In this document: positions 44,290 through 52,931 of the stretch, piece after piece | How positions within the stretch are numbered: position 1 is the stretch's first letter | Layout: each line of letters begins with the position of its first letter | DNA from: Inquilinus limosus DSM 16000 | GTDB lineage: Bacteria > Pseudomonadota > Alphaproteobacteria > DSM-16000 > Inquilinaceae | NCBI RefSeq assembly: GCF_000423185.1 | Contig: NZ_AUHM01000013.1 | Coordinates: 124,001-188,000 of the forward strand | DNA: 64,000 nucleotides | Reading direction: 5' to 3' | Made by a program: the position numbers and the translations under genes | Notes under the pieces: model-generated | What the model saw: the letters and a program-made list of their open reading frames with translations, nothing else | Databases searched by the model: none | What the model was told of the DNA's origin: nothing

Positions 44290-45516
44290 ACGAGTGAAAC
44301 ACTGACCACGGGCCGCAGGCCCGAAGCCGACGGAACCGTCTTCACCATCCTGGCCGCGATCAGCTTCAGCCATCTGCTGAACGACATGATGCAGTCGCTG
44401 CTGCCGGCGCTCTATCCGATGCTGGCCAGCGATTTCGGCCTCGATTTCGGCCAGGTCGGCCTCATCACCTTCGTGTTCCAGCTCACCGCCTCGATCCTCC
44501 AGCCGGCGATCGGCCTCTACACCGACCGCAAGCCGCAGCCCTATTCGCTGCCGCTCGGCATGGGCTTCACCTTGGTCGGCCTCGTCATCCTCTCGGTCGC
44601 CCCGACCTTCCCGATCCTGCTGCTCGGCGCGGCGCTGGTCGGCATGGGCTCCGCCGTCTTCCATCCGGAATCCTCGCGCATCGCCCGGCTGGCCTCGGGC
44701 GGGCGGCACGGCCTCGCCCAGTCGCTGTTCCAGGTCGGCGGCAATATCGGGTCGGCGATCGGGCCGCTGCTCGCCGCCTTCATCGTGCTGCCGCGCGGCC
44801 AGGGCAGCATCGGCTGGTTCTCGGCCGCCGCCCTGCTCGCCATCCTGGTGCTGACCGGCGTCGGCGCCTGGTACCAGCGGCACCGGCGCAGCATGGCGGC
44901 CAAGCCGCGCCGCCCGGTGGTTCCGGTCGCCCTGTCGCGCGGCAAGGTCGGGATGTCGCTGGGCATCCTCGGCATGCTGGTGTTCTCCAAGTACATCTAC
45001 CTGGCCAGCCTGACCAGCTACTTCACCTTCTACCTGATCCAGACCTTCGGCGTGTCGGTGCAGGAGGCGCAGATCCACCTGTTCATCTTCCTCGGCGCCG
45101 TCGCCGTGGGGACGGTGGCGGGCGGCCCGATCGGCGACCGCTTCGGGCGGAAGGTGGTGATCTGGGGGTCGATCCTGGGCGTGCTGCCCTTCACCCTGGC
45201 CATGCCCTATGTCGGGCTGACCGGCACGGTGGTCCTCAGCATCATCATCGGCCTGATCCTGGCATCGGCCTTCTCCGCCATCGTCGTCTATGCGCAGGAG
45301 CTGGTGCCGGGCAAGACGGGCACGATCGCCGGGCTGTTCTTCGGCTTCGCCTTCGGCATGGGCGGCATCGGCGCCGCGGTGCTCGGCGAGATCGCGGACC
45401 TGACCAGCATCGGCTTCGTCTACCGGATCTGCGCCTTCCTGCCGCTGATCGGGCTGCTCACGGTGTTCCTGCCCGACCTGGAACGGCCGCGGCCGGTGGC
45501 CGCCGCGCCGGCCTAG
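44287..45516 (+). CDS. fsr: MFS exporter, fosmidomycin-resistance (Fsr) type
   Basis: A 409-residue major facilitator with about 12 helices. The opening AAISFSHLLNDMMQSLLPALYPML and the GDRFGRKVVIWGS loop are typical of Fsr-family drug exporters. A GMGSAVFHPESSRIARLASGGRHG segment also matches. It would export fosmidomycin-like or other small toxic compounds; the natural substrate is unknown. Its start codon is part of an inverted-repeat leader. The divergent AraC gene is the likely regulator. Confidence 0.88.
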   Translation: MTSETLTTGRRPEADGTVFTILAAISFSHLLNDMMQSLLPALYPMLASDFGLDFGQVGLITFVFQLTASILQPAIGLYTDRKPQPYSLPLGMGFTLVGLVILSVAPTFPILLLGAALVGMGSAVFHPESSRIARLASGGRHGLAQSLFQVGGNIGSAIGPLLAAFIVLPRGQGSIGWFSAAALLAILVLTGVGAWYQRHRRSMAAKPRRPVVPVALSRGKVGMSLGILGMLVFSKYIYLASLTSYFTFYLIQTFGVSVQEAQIHLFIFLGAVAVGTVAGGPIGDRFGRKVVIWGSILGVLPFTLAMPYVGLTGTVVLSIIIGLILASAFSAIVVYAQELVPGKTGTIAGLFFGFAFGMGGIGAAVLGEIADLTSIGFVYRICAFLPLIGLLTVFLPDLERPRPVAAAPA

Positions 45517-45517
45517 C

Positions 45518-45555
45518 AGCCGCCCCGACCGTCGTAGTCGTCCTGCCGGGCGGCT
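45518..45555. terminator. Weak hairpin between Fsr-like and DUF6615-like genes
   Basis: AGCCGCCC and GGGCGGCT are perfect 8-bp arms with a 22-nt loop, directly after the fsr stop and before the end of the convergent gene. There is no T-run. It may be a terminator for either gene. Confidence 0.3.
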
Positions 45556-45592
45556 GTGACGGTCAACCCCGGCGGACGCCGCAGGGCCCATC

Positions 45593-46162
45593 TCACGAGC
45601 CGAACATCCCGTACCACGGCGCCGCCCCGGGCAATCGGGCTGCCGTTTGAAACGACAGGACCGTGCTGGCCTGGTCGAGCTTTCTCTCCTGGGACAGGTG
45701 TTCGTGCAGCACATAGCCGTTGACCCAGAGGCAGCCCAGCTTCGCGGGATCGTCGTTCCCCGGCAGCATGGAGTTGTAGAAGACATAGGCCGGCTTGCTG
45801 TCGATGCCCTGACCGGTCGACAGCGCCTGCGCGGCACTGACCAGCGTCTTCAGCTGGCCGATGTCGATGAGATAGGAGAACACGCCGCTGCGCGGCACCA
45901 CGTCCAGGCGTTTGGCCTGGACCAGATAGGCCGATTGGCCCAGCTGCCACATCCAATCCGCGCCGAACTCCTTCTCCAGCCTCGCACCCTGGAAGCTGGT
46001 GATCGACAGCCCGATGCCCTGCTGCGCAGCCACGCCGGCGATCGTCGCCAGGTTGACCGAGGTGATCGCGTCCTCCCGGATCATCTCCCCCAGCTGGGCC
46101 GAGGCCTGCATGATCCCCCAGGTCCAGGCCGACTGCCCCGCGAGAATTTCCCCGATGCTCAT
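45593..46162 (-). CDS. DUF6615-like protein with nuclease-like motif
   Basis: A 189-residue protein of unknown function that resembles DUF6615-type proteins. Visible motifs: REDAITSVNL near residue 29, EKEFGADWMWQL (63-74), YLVQAKRLD (79-87), and PAYVFYNSML. The spacing of Glu/Asp and QAK (E65, D69, Q82-K84) looks like a PD-(D/E)XK nuclease core, but this is only a pattern read by eye. The gene stands alone between an exporter and an O-acyltransferase. The start has CGGGAGGCAGC before it, and a strong hairpin lies just upstream. Confidence 0.6.
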   Translation of the reverse strand: MSIGEILAGQSAWTWGIMQASAQLGEMIREDAITSVNLATIAGVAAQQGIGLSITSFQGARLEKEFGADWMWQLGQSAYLVQAKRLDVVPRSGVFSYLIDIGQLKTLVSAAQALSTGQGIDSKPAYVFYNSMLPGNDDPAKLGCLWVNGYVLHEHLSQERKLDQASTVLSFQTAARLPGAAPWYGMFGS

Positions 46163-46176
46163 GCTGCCTCCCGTCG

Positions 46177-46206
46177 CGACAGGCCGGCGGGATTGCCGGC
46201 CTGTCG
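46177..46206. repeat. Perfect 12-bp inverted repeat upstream of the DUF6615-like gene
   Basis: CGACAGGCCGGC (46177-46188), loop GGGATT, GCCGGCCTGTCG (46195-46206). It ends 15 bp from the DUF6615-like start, so it would fold in the 5' leader, next to the ribosome site GGGAGG. It could also stop transcription entering from the other direction. Confidence 0.8.
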
Positions 46207-46312
46207 GCTAGGACGCGGCAGGACGCAGTTTGTGAGAGGGTCCTCTTCGTCTCTGGCGCAGCGTCCGCTTCTTTGATAGAGCGGCGCGGCGACAATTCTT
46301 TTTTGGTGTTCT

Positions 46313-48211
46313 ATGTCGATCGACTACCGGAAAGACATCGATGGATTGCGTGCTGTCGCAGTCGTTCCGGTGGTCCTCTATCACGCAGGGATTTCCCTGC
46401 TGGGCGGCGGCTTCGTCGGCGTCGATGTCTTTTTCGTCATATCCGGATATTTGATCACATCCATCCTGGCGGATGACATCCGGCGAAGAGAATTCTCGAT
46501 CCTCTCCTTTTACGAGCGCCGCGCGAGACGGATCTTCCCGGCGCTGTTCTTCATGCTGCTGGTTTCGATCGTCGCGTTCACCGCGATATTGCTGCCGTTC
46601 GACCTGAAGGCCTTCTCGCGGGCCGTGCTCGCCACGGTCTCCTTCACCTCGAACATCCTGTTCTATCTGGAGTCGGGCTACTTCGCGGCGCCGTCGGAGC
46701 TGAAGCCGCTTCTCCACACCTGGTCCCTGGCCGTGGAGGAGCAGTTCTACATCGTCTTCCCGCCTCTGCTGTACGTCCTGTCCAGAGCGGGGCGACGGAC
46801 GCGGAACGTGACACTGGCGGCGATCGTCGGCCTGTCCTTCGCCGCCAGCGTCTGGGGCGTCGGTCCCTACCCCAGCGCCACCTTCTATTTCCTCCCGGCG
46901 CGGGCCTGGGAGCTTCTTCTGGGATCCATGCTGGCCCTGAGCGTCGTCCCCGCCCCCGCGGGACGCGCCATGCGCGAGGTCGCCTCGGCGCTGGGGCTGG
47001 GCCTGATCGGCACCAGCGTCCTCACCTTGTCGTCGAGCGATCCGTTCCCTGGATGGAATGCCGTCCCACCCTGCATCGGGGCGGCCCTCGTGATCTGGGC
47101 CGGGCTTGGCGGTCAGAGCCTCGGCGGCCGCCTGCTGAGCCTCGGCCCGGTGGTCTTCATCGGCAAGATCTCCTATTCGCTGTATCTCTGGCACTGGCCG
47201 ATCATCGTCTTCGTCAAATACTCGACCAATCGCGAGCTTTCGCTGGCCGAGACTGGTCTCGTCGTCGCCGCGTCGGTCGCCGCCGCCACCCTGTCCTGGC
47301 GCGTCATCGAGCAGCCGTTCCGCGGCAAGGGCAACCGGTTCACGCGCCGCTGGATCTTCTCGGCGTCGGCCGTCGCCGCCGCTCTGTTCCTCACCGTCGG
47401 CATGACCGGCTACCTGGCTAAGGGCTGGCCGCAGCGGTTCCCCGAGGCGATCCCGATCATCGAGAAATACGCGGACTACGACCGTGTCGACCTGTACCGC
47501 CTCGGCACCTGCTTCATGCGGGCGGATCAGCGCCCCGCGGATTATCCGCTCGAGACATGCTACGGCGCGACGGCGCCGGACGCCCTGATCTGGGGCGACA
47601 GCTTCGGCGCGCATCTCTATGGCGGCCTGTCCAACCATGCCACGGCGGCGCACCTGCGGATCGGCCAGGCGACCTCCCAGGCCTGCGCACCGATCCTGAG
47701 CCTGCCGCTCCATCGCCACGCCGGCTGCGGGCAGTTCAACGCTCACATCCTCGGCCTGATCCGGAAGAACCCGCCGAAGACCGTGATCCTCTCCGCGCGG
47801 TGGGAGCTCCTGGACCCGCAGGACATTCCCCGGCTGGACAGCACGATCACGGCGTTGCAGGAGGTCGGGGCCGAGGTGATCGTCATCGGGCAGTCGCCGA
47901 CCTTCCATGCCCCAGCCTATGCTCTCTACATCAAGGGCATGCAGACCAATACGCTCTCCGCGCCGGTCGAGGGCATCGATCACGCGGCCCTCAACCGCCT
48001 CGTCGCGCAGGTGGCGGAGCAGAACGGCGTGGTCTTCTTCGCGCCGGAGGAACTCTTCTGCACCGGCACGCGCTGCCGCATCCAGCAGGACGGCACGCTG
48101 CTGTTCTGGGACGACGGCCATCTGACGGCGGAAGGATCGGATTATGTCGGCGAGAAGTTCTTCGACCGGCACGGCGCGGCGTTGACCTCGGCGGCACGAG
48201 CGAAGCTCTAG
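46313..48211 (+). CDS. OatA-like membrane O-acyltransferase with SGNH domain
   Basis: A 632-residue protein. Residues 1-350 are an acyltransferase_3 domain with about ten helices (DYRKDIDGLRAVAVVPVVLYH, RRARRIFPALFFMLL, HTWSLAVEEQFYIVFP with the active His). The C-terminal SGNH hydrolase domain has WGDSFGAHLYGG with the Ser and WDDGHLTAEG with the Asp/His pair. The family O-acetylates lipopolysaccharide, exopolysaccharide or peptidoglycan sugars at the cell surface. It is followed by a methyltransferase gene, so both may modify a surface glycan. Confidence 0.9.
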   Translation: MSIDYRKDIDGLRAVAVVPVVLYHAGISLLGGGFVGVDVFFVISGYLITSILADDIRRREFSILSFYERRARRIFPALFFMLLVSIVAFTAILLPFDLKAFSRAVLATVSFTSNILFYLESGYFAAPSELKPLLHTWSLAVEEQFYIVFPPLLYVLSRAGRRTRNVTLAAIVGLSFAASVWGVGPYPSATFYFLPARAWELLLGSMLALSVVPAPAGRAMREVASALGLGLIGTSVLTLSSSDPFPGWNAVPPCIGAALVIWAGLGGQSLGGRLLSLGPVVFIGKISYSLYLWHWPIIVFVKYSTNRELSLAETGLVVAASVAAATLSWRVIEQPFRGKGNRFTRRWIFSASAVAAALFLTVGMTGYLAKGWPQRFPEAIPIIEKYADYDRVDLYRLGTCFMRADQRPADYPLETCYGATAPDALIWGDSFGAHLYGGLSNHATAAHLRIGQATSQACAPILSLPLHRHAGCGQFNAHILGLIRKNPPKTVILSARWELLDPQDIPRLDSTITALQEVGAEVIVIGQSPTFHAPAYALYIKGMQTNTLSAPVEGIDHAALNRLVAQVAEQNGVVFFAPEELFCTGTRCRIQQDGTLLFWDDGHLTAEGSDYVGEKFFDRHGAALTSAARAKL

Positions 48212-48347
48212 CCGAGAGCCGGGCGACACCGCTCGAGGCCATCGGGCCCGAGAGCCGGCTCGATCGGCGGGCGGCCGCAACGCCGTCTGCAAGCCCCGAC
48301 AGGTTTCGCTGCCTAGCCCCTGGCGACCGCGCCATAGGCGATATAGA

Positions 48348-49196
48348 TTGGGCATTCATCTCTCGAGCCGCAATCGTGAGACGAATTTGGATACGCCGAC
48401 CGTCGACCGCCTGACCGGCCACGTCATCGGCCCGGGGCAACCTCGAGGCCTGAAGGCGACGCTGAGGCGCCTGATGGCGGTGAACTCGTCTCGCCAACGG
48501 CTCTGGCTCGAGAACAAGGCCTTCGCCGAGAGCATCCCGGCCGGTGCCTTGGTGCTCGACGCCGGCGCCGGCGACGCGCCCTACAAATCGCTCCTGGCGC
48601 ACACCCGCTATGAGTCCGCCGACTTCGAGAAGGTCGACAAGCCTTACGCGAAATCGACCTATGTCTGCGATCTCTCCGCCATACCGGTCGAGGATGGGCG
48701 GTTTGACGCGATCATTTTCAACCAGGTGATGGAGCACCTGCCCGAGCCCAAGCTGGTGATCCGCGAATTGTTCCGCGTGCTCAAGCCGGGCGGACGGATG
48801 ATCTTCACTGCGCCGCTGTTCTACGAGGAGCACGAGCAGCCGTACGACTTCTACCGCTACACGCAATTCGCAGTGCGATATCTGTTCGAAGGAGCCGGCT
48901 TTCGCATCGATCGGCTCGACTGGATGGAAGGCTACTACGGGACCGTCGCCCACCAGGCGAACCGGATGGCCCGGCACCTGCCGTCACGGCCGGCCGGGGT
49001 GGCGCCGGGCCTCCTCGGCTACGCCCTGGCGCCGCTCATGCTCTTGTTCCGCATGCAGATGGCGGCGACGGGACTTGCCTTCCATTGGCTTGAGATGAAG
49101 CAGAAGGTGACCGATCGCGGCCAGCCGAAGAACTACGTCGCGATCCTGTCGAAGCCGTCGGCCGATCAGATCACCCCATCGAGCCCGGCCATGTAG
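48348..49196 (+). CDS. Class I SAM-dependent methyltransferase
   Basis: A protein of up to 282 residues. Motif I is VLDAGAGDAPY, then FDAIIFNQVMEHLPEP and LKPGGRMIFTAPL, the UbiE/Methyltransf_11 pattern. Starts are uncertain: TTG at 48348, TTG at 48390, or the first ATG at 48474. The segment after residue 220 has a hydrophobic stretch (PGLLGYALAPLMLLFRM). Such enzymes near O-acyltransferases often act on surface glycans, but the acceptor is unknown. It lies about 140 bp after the acyltransferase and 92 bp from tRNA-Phe. Confidence 0.85.
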   Translation: MGIHLSSRNRETNLDTPTVDRLTGHVIGPGQPRGLKATLRRLMAVNSSRQRLWLENKAFAESIPAGALVLDAGAGDAPYKSLLAHTRYESADFEKVDKPYAKSTYVCDLSAIPVEDGRFDAIIFNQVMEHLPEPKLVIRELFRVLKPGGRMIFTAPLFYEEHEQPYDFYRYTQFAVRYLFEGAGFRIDRLDWMEGYYGTVAHQANRMARHLPSRPAGVAPGLLGYALAPLMLLFRMQMAATGLAFHWLEMKQKVTDRGQPKNYVAILSKPSADQITPSSPAM

Positions 49197-49264
49197 CGCG
49201 CGAGCATCGGCCGGGAGCACGAAGCCGAAAGACTGAAGGGAGTAGGTGCGAAAGTCACCCGATG

Positions 49265-49283
49265 CCATTCACCGAGTGAATGG
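49265..49283. terminator. Hairpin just downstream of tRNA-Phe
   Basis: CCATTCAC, loop CGA, GTGAATGG: a perfect 8-bp stem starting 4 nt past the tRNA CCA end on the minus strand. It may terminate or help process the tRNA transcript. No T-run follows. Confidence 0.5.
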
Positions 49284-49287
49284 GAAA

Positions 49288-49363
<76 letters not shown>

Positions 49364-49419
49364 GCCGTTGGTCTCCGCGGTGCGGAGGCCGTGCTTATAG
49401 GAAACCGAGAGCCGCCTGT

Positions 49420-49617
49420 CTAGCGCTGATCTTCATCCGGCTGCAATGTTTCCTCGGCCTCGTCGTCGGGCTTCGCCGGGATCGCGTAAGCCTCTGAAAA
49501 CCAATGGCCGAGATCGATATCGGCGCAGCGGCGCGAGCAGAAGGGACGGTACTGATGCACCGTCGGCTTGCGGCAGATCGGGCAGCGCCCGCGGGTTTCG
49601 GTGGTGGTCGTGGTCAT
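49420..49617 (-). CDS. yacG: YacG-type zinc-finger protein, DNA gyrase inhibitor
   Basis: A 65-residue protein starting MTTTTTETRGRCPIC. The four zinc ligands are in CPICRKPTVHQYRPFCSRRCADIDLG (split CPIC ... FCSRRC), followed by the conserved WFSEAYAIP. YacG binds GyrB and inhibits gyrase. An ATG at 49653 would add 12 unlikely residues. It follows the RNase G gene by 48 bp, the usual alphaproteobacterial neighbourhood. Confidence 0.9.
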   Translation of the reverse strand: MTTTTTETRGRCPICRKPTVHQYRPFCSRRCADIDLGHWFSEAYAIPAKPDDEAEETLQPDEDQR

Positions 49618-49665
49618 GGTCACCAGAATCGGGTCAGAGGGGCGCGGCTTCAAGCCCGTCCGCGT

Positions 49666-50748
49666 TCAGCCGTGCACGACATCGGCCAGGGCCTGGCCGC
49701 GCCGCTCGCGCGCCAGCTCGGCCAGGCCGAGCGGCGACAGGGATTCGCCGAGCTGGACCCGCAGCGGGTCCTCGGCCAGGGCGGCGCGGAAGGCGTTCAG
49801 CAGCGCCGCCCGATCGGCGCCGCGGCGCATCGAGATGAAGTCGACCACCACCGTGCCGCCGATGTTGCGCAGGCGCAGCTGCCGGGCGATCTCCGCCGCC
49901 GCCTCGCGGTTGGCGCGGAGATGGTCGGGCGCACGGCCGCCGTCGACATCGATCACGGTCAGGGCGCGGGTCGCCTCGATGGTGATGCTGCCGCCGGAAG
50001 GCAGCGGCACGGTCGGCGTCAGCAGCGCGTCCAGCGCGTCGCCCAGCGGTGCCGCGCCGGCGGCGATCCGGGGGGCCAGATCGGGCACCGCCGCCGCGGC
50101 CCAGCGCTGCAGCGGCGCCAGCAGGGCGGCGCCATCCACGACGATTCGGGCGGCATCCGGGTGATCCAGGATCAGCCGGCGGGCGGCGCCCGGCGCGGGC
50201 TCCAGCAGCGCCGGGGCGCGCGTCGCCTCGGCACGGTCGGCGATCGCCTCCCAGCGCCGTTCCAGCCGTGCCGCCTCGGCCAGCACCTCGTCGACCGCCA
50301 TCCCTGCGGCTGCGGCGCGGACGATCCAGCCGCGTTCCAGACGCTGCTGCCATTCCCGCTTCGCCGCCGGCCCGAGCCGATTCGACACGGCCACGCCGGC
50401 CGAGAACGGCAGGTGGATCAGGCCGGCGCCGGGCAGAGCCACGTCGCGGGTCGCCTCCGCCCCCTTCTCCGCCCTGGGATCGGCGACGATCTGGACGATC
50501 ACCGGCCCGCCGGCCCGCAGCTCTCCCGCCTCCGGCCCGCGCAGCGGCAGGAAGGCGCTGCGGCCGGTGCCGATGTCGAGGAAGGCGGCGGCTGCGACGC
50601 GGTCGACCCGCTCCACCCGCGCCAGCACCACCGCGCCCGACAGGCTCGGCCGCGACAGGCGCTCGGCGGTAAGGTCGGTCAGGCGGCCGTCGATCACCAC
50701 GCCGGCCAGCAGCAGGCCGTCCGTAGCGGTGATCTCGACCGTCTTCAC
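49666..50748 (-). CDS. rng: Ribonuclease E/G family protein (RNase G-like, short)
   Basis: A 360-residue protein from a GTG at 50748, overlapping the maf stop. It has an N-terminal S1-like part (VLARVERVDRVAAAAFLDIGTGRSAFLPL) and the catalytic DNase I-like region: TVIDVDGGRA and VVVDFISMR carry the two metal Asp residues. The Zn-link CPxC and the long RNase E tail are absent. It is shorter than E. coli RNase G (489 aa), and the poorly conserved central region suggests a diverged rRNA-processing or RNA-decay enzyme. Confidence 0.85.
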   Translation of the reverse strand: MKTVEITATDGLLLAGVVIDGRLTDLTAERLSRPSLSGAVVLARVERVDRVAAAAFLDIGTGRSAFLPLRGPEAGELRAGGPVIVQIVADPRAEKGAEATRDVALPGAGLIHLPFSAGVAVSNRLGPAAKREWQQRLERGWIVRAAAAGMAVDEVLAEAARLERRWEAIADRAEATRAPALLEPAPGAARRLILDHPDAARIVVDGAALLAPLQRWAAAAVPDLAPRIAAGAAPLGDALDALLTPTVPLPSGGSITIEATRALTVIDVDGGRAPDHLRANREAAAEIARQLRLRNIGGTVVVDFISMRRGADRAALLNAFRAALAEDPLRVQLGESLSPLGLAELARERRGQALADVVHG

Positions 50749-51344
50749 CAGCGGTAGCCTGCGCCGCGCAGGAGCTGTGAGGTCTCGAACAGCGGCAGGC
50801 CGACGATGTTGGAATAGGAGCCTTCGATCGCCCGGATCAGCGCCGCCGCCCGCCCCTGGATGGCGTAGCCGCCGGCCTTGCCGCGACCCTCGCCCGAGGC
50901 GACATAGGCATCGATCTCCTCCGCCGTCAGCCGCTTGAACACGACGACGCTCTGCACCAGCCGCAGCCGCATGGTGCCGTCCGGCGTGATCAGGCAGACG
51001 CCGCCATAGACACGGTGCCGGCGGCCGGACAGCAGCTCCAGGCACTGCCGCAGTTCGGCGTCGCTCTCCGCCTTGGGCAGGATGCGGCGACCGCAGCCGA
51101 CCACGGTGTCGGCGGCCAGGATGAACACGTCGGGCGCCCCGGCGCGAATCGCCTCCGCCTTGGCCTGGGCCAGGCGTTTGGCGTGCGGGCCGGGCAGCTC
51201 GCGCTTCAGCGGAGTCTCGTCGAGATCGGCCGGCAGGACCCGGTCCGGCACGATGCCGATCTGGCGCAACAAATCGAGACGCCTCGGCGAGGCCGAGGCG
51301 AGAATCAACGAGTCGGTCGCACCCGTCCGATCCGGACCGGGCAC
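50745..51344 (-). CDS. maf: Maf-like nucleoside triphosphate pyrophosphatase
   Basis: A protein of about 199 residues. The start LILASASPRRLDLLRQIG, the middle ILAADTVVGCG, and GKAGGYAIQGRAAALI with SYSNIVGLPLFE are diagnostic of Maf. These hydrolyse non-canonical or methylated NTPs (dTTP/UTP or m7GTP groups). The start is uncertain; a GTG at 51344 is the longest choice before infA, and no clear ribosome site is seen. It is coupled to rng. Confidence 0.9.
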   Translation of the reverse strand: MPGPDRTGATDSLILASASPRRLDLLRQIGIVPDRVLPADLDETPLKRELPGPHAKRLAQAKAEAIRAGAPDVFILAADTVVGCGRRILPKAESDAELRQCLELLSGRRHRVYGGVCLITPDGTMRLRLVQSVVVFKRLTAEEIDAYVASGEGRGKAGGYAIQGRAAALIRAIEGSYSNIVGLPLFETSQLLRGAGYRW

Positions 51345-51349
51345 GGCTG

Positions 51350-51568
51350 TTACTTGAAGCGGAAGGTGATGCGACCCTTGGTCAGGTCGTACGGGGTCAT
51401 CTCGACATTGACCCGGTCCCCCGCCAGCACCCGGATGCGGTTCTTCCGCATCTTGCCCGAGGTGTGCGCCAGGACCTCGTGGTCGTTGTCCAGCTTCACC
51501 CGGAACATCGCGTTCGGGAGCAGCTCGGTCACCGTGCCCGAGAACTCGATCAAATCTTCCTTGGCCAT
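51350..51568 (-). CDS. infA: Translation initiation factor IF-1
   Basis: A 72-residue OB-fold protein: [55 protein letters not shown]. It is the normal length and sequence of IF-1, which occupies the A site during initiation. A small hairpin, CGCCCA/TGGGCG (51592-51608), stands in its leader 24 bp before the ATG. The toxin gene lies upstream where the phosphatase gene usually is. Confidence 0.97.
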   Translation of the reverse strand: MAKEDLIEFSGTVTELLPNAMFRVKLDNDHEVLAHTSGKMRKNRIRVLAGDRVNVEMTPYDLTKGRITFRFK

Positions 51569-51677
51569 CCATGCTCGCCATGTTGGGAATCCGCCCAAGA
51601 AGTGGGCGACCGTCCTTGTCGGGTCAAGATGTTTGTGCGGCTCCGTGCCGCGGTCCGGCCATGCCCGCGGCGCCGCT

Positions 51678-52124
51678 TCAGGGCGCGGACGGTCTATCGG
51701 TCCACGGATCGAACACCGGAACGCCCGCCCGCCGGAAATCGCCGACGTTCCGGGTGGTGACGCCAAGATCGTGCGCCTTCGCCGTCGCGGCGATCAGCGC
51801 ATCGGGTTGCGCGTAGGTGTAGCCTGCCTTCTGCCCGTCATGCACCAGACGGCGCCAGATCAGGAGGATCTCCTCGTCGACATCGAGGATGCGGTTGCCG
51901 AACCACAACCTGACGCCATCTTCCAACCACGTCTCCAACTCGGCCCGGAAGCCTGGGTCGATGACCCGCTCGATGCCCAATCGGATCTCGGCGACTGTCA
52001 CTCGACTGAGATAGCAGGCCACCGGCGGAACGCTTTCCGCCCAACTCTTGACCGCACGATCGCACCGAATCCCTTTGCGCAACTCGGAGACTACATTGGT
52101 GTCGAGCAACCAGCCGCGCGCCAT
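51678..52124 (-). CDS. PIN-domain toxin (VapC-like)
   Basis: A 148-residue PIN domain. Acidic residues D8 (LLDTNVVSE), E46 (VAEIRLG), D108 ([10 protein letters not shown]) and the RNVGDF segment make up the active site of a Mg-dependent RNase. It starts 2 bp after the antitoxin stop. It would cleave RNA (often tRNA or rRNA loops) unless bound by the partner. The operon sits between infA and the phosphatase gene, breaking a conserved order. Confidence 0.9.
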   Translation of the reverse strand: MARGWLLDTNVVSELRKGIRCDRAVKSWAESVPPVACYLSRVTVAEIRLGIERVIDPGFRAELETWLEDGVRLWFGNRILDVDEEILLIWRRLVHDGQKAGYTYAQPDALIAATAKAHDLGVTTRNVGDFRRAGVPVFDPWTDRPSAP

Positions 52125-52126
52125 GA

Positions 52127-52420
52127 TCAGAAGGACGGCAGGTCGCGCACCGGCGCGGGCTCACGAAGCGCCTCGAATTCGTCGAGCACCGCGAAGGGCC
52201 CTTCCCCGAACAGAGCTGCCAAGCTCACGGTTGCCGTCGGCGCCAGGCGCGCATAGTCCGCCGCCGACAGAACGACGACGGCGTCCTGCCCATGCACGGT
52301 GACTCGCTGCGGCCCCGCCTCCCGGGCGCGCCGTACGAGCTCGCTGAATCGAGCCTTGGCGTCCTCGAGCTTCCAGGCCGGCAAGGCGGATGATGAAAGG
52401 TGCTTGTTGCGAGCCGCCAC
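52127..52420 (-). CDS. Phd/YefM-family antitoxin
   Basis: A 97-residue antitoxin from a GTG at 52420, chosen for the perfect AGGAGG six bases before it. The core reads WKLEDAKARFSELVRRA, then PQRVTVHGQDAVVVLSAADYARL, the Phd/YefM N-terminal DNA-binding fold. The C-terminal tail (FEALREPAPVRDLPSF) would wrap the PIN toxin. A type II module; the antitoxin likely autoregulates. Confidence 0.9.
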   Translation of the reverse strand: MAARNKHLSSSALPAWKLEDAKARFSELVRRAREAGPQRVTVHGQDAVVVLSAADYARLAPTATVSLAALFGEGPFAVLDEFEALREPAPVRDLPSF

Positions 52421-52487
52421 AAACGGCCTCCTGACCAGATTAGTCAGAATATCGGTCGAGTTGACGCGGACGGCAAGAGGTCGGCCG

Positions 52488-52928
52488 TCACGCCCGTTCC
52501 TTCTCAAGGTCGCCGAAGCGCTCGCGGATGCGGGCCAGGAGCATGTCGCGGACCTGGCGGAACGCGGCCATCCGGGTCTCGCGGTTGCCCTCGATCGCGG
52601 TCGGGTCGAAGGTGTTCCAGAACTCCAGGTCGCACGCCGTGGTGCGGGTCATCTCCACCGCCCGGTGCTGGGCCTCGGGCGACAGCGAGATCACCAGGTC
52701 GAAATTGTCGTCCTCGAGATCGTCGAAGCTCTTGGGCCGATGACGGCTGAGATCGATGCCGATCTCCTGCATCACCGCCACGGTGAAGGGGTCGAGCTCG
52801 CCCGGCCTCACCCCGACGCTGTCGACGAAGATCCGCGATCCGGCCACGTGCTTCAGGATCGCCTCGGCCATCGGCGAACGGATCGCGTTGTGGGTGCAGG
52901 TGAAGAGGACGCTGGTCGGCCCCGCCAT
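52488..52928 (-). CDS. Low-molecular-weight phosphatase / arsenate-reductase family protein
   Basis: A 146-residue protein. The phosphate loop is CTHNAIRSP (C11, Arg17) at the N-terminus. The general-acid region is WNTFDPT. It is related to LMW protein tyrosine phosphatases and arsenate reductases of the ArsC/Wzb fold; the variant loop CTHNAIRS instead of CxGNxCRS is the form found next to UPF0262 genes in alphaproteobacteria. The actual substrate is unknown. It starts 3 bp after the UPF0262 stop. Confidence 0.87.
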   Translation of the reverse strand: MAGPTSVLFTCTHNAIRSPMAEAILKHVAGSRIFVDSVGVRPGELDPFTVAVMQEIGIDLSRHRPKSFDDLEDDNFDLVISLSPEAQHRAVEMTRTTACDLEFWNTFDPTAIEGNRETRMAAFRQVRDMLLARIRERFGDLEKERA

Positions 52929-52931
52929 CGC

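Noticed and set aside
46208-48355. 715-codon minus-strand frame over the acyltransferase gene
   Set aside because: Composition is Arg/Gly/Asp-rich without motifs, while the plus strand has a complete acyltransferase_3 plus SGNH protein.
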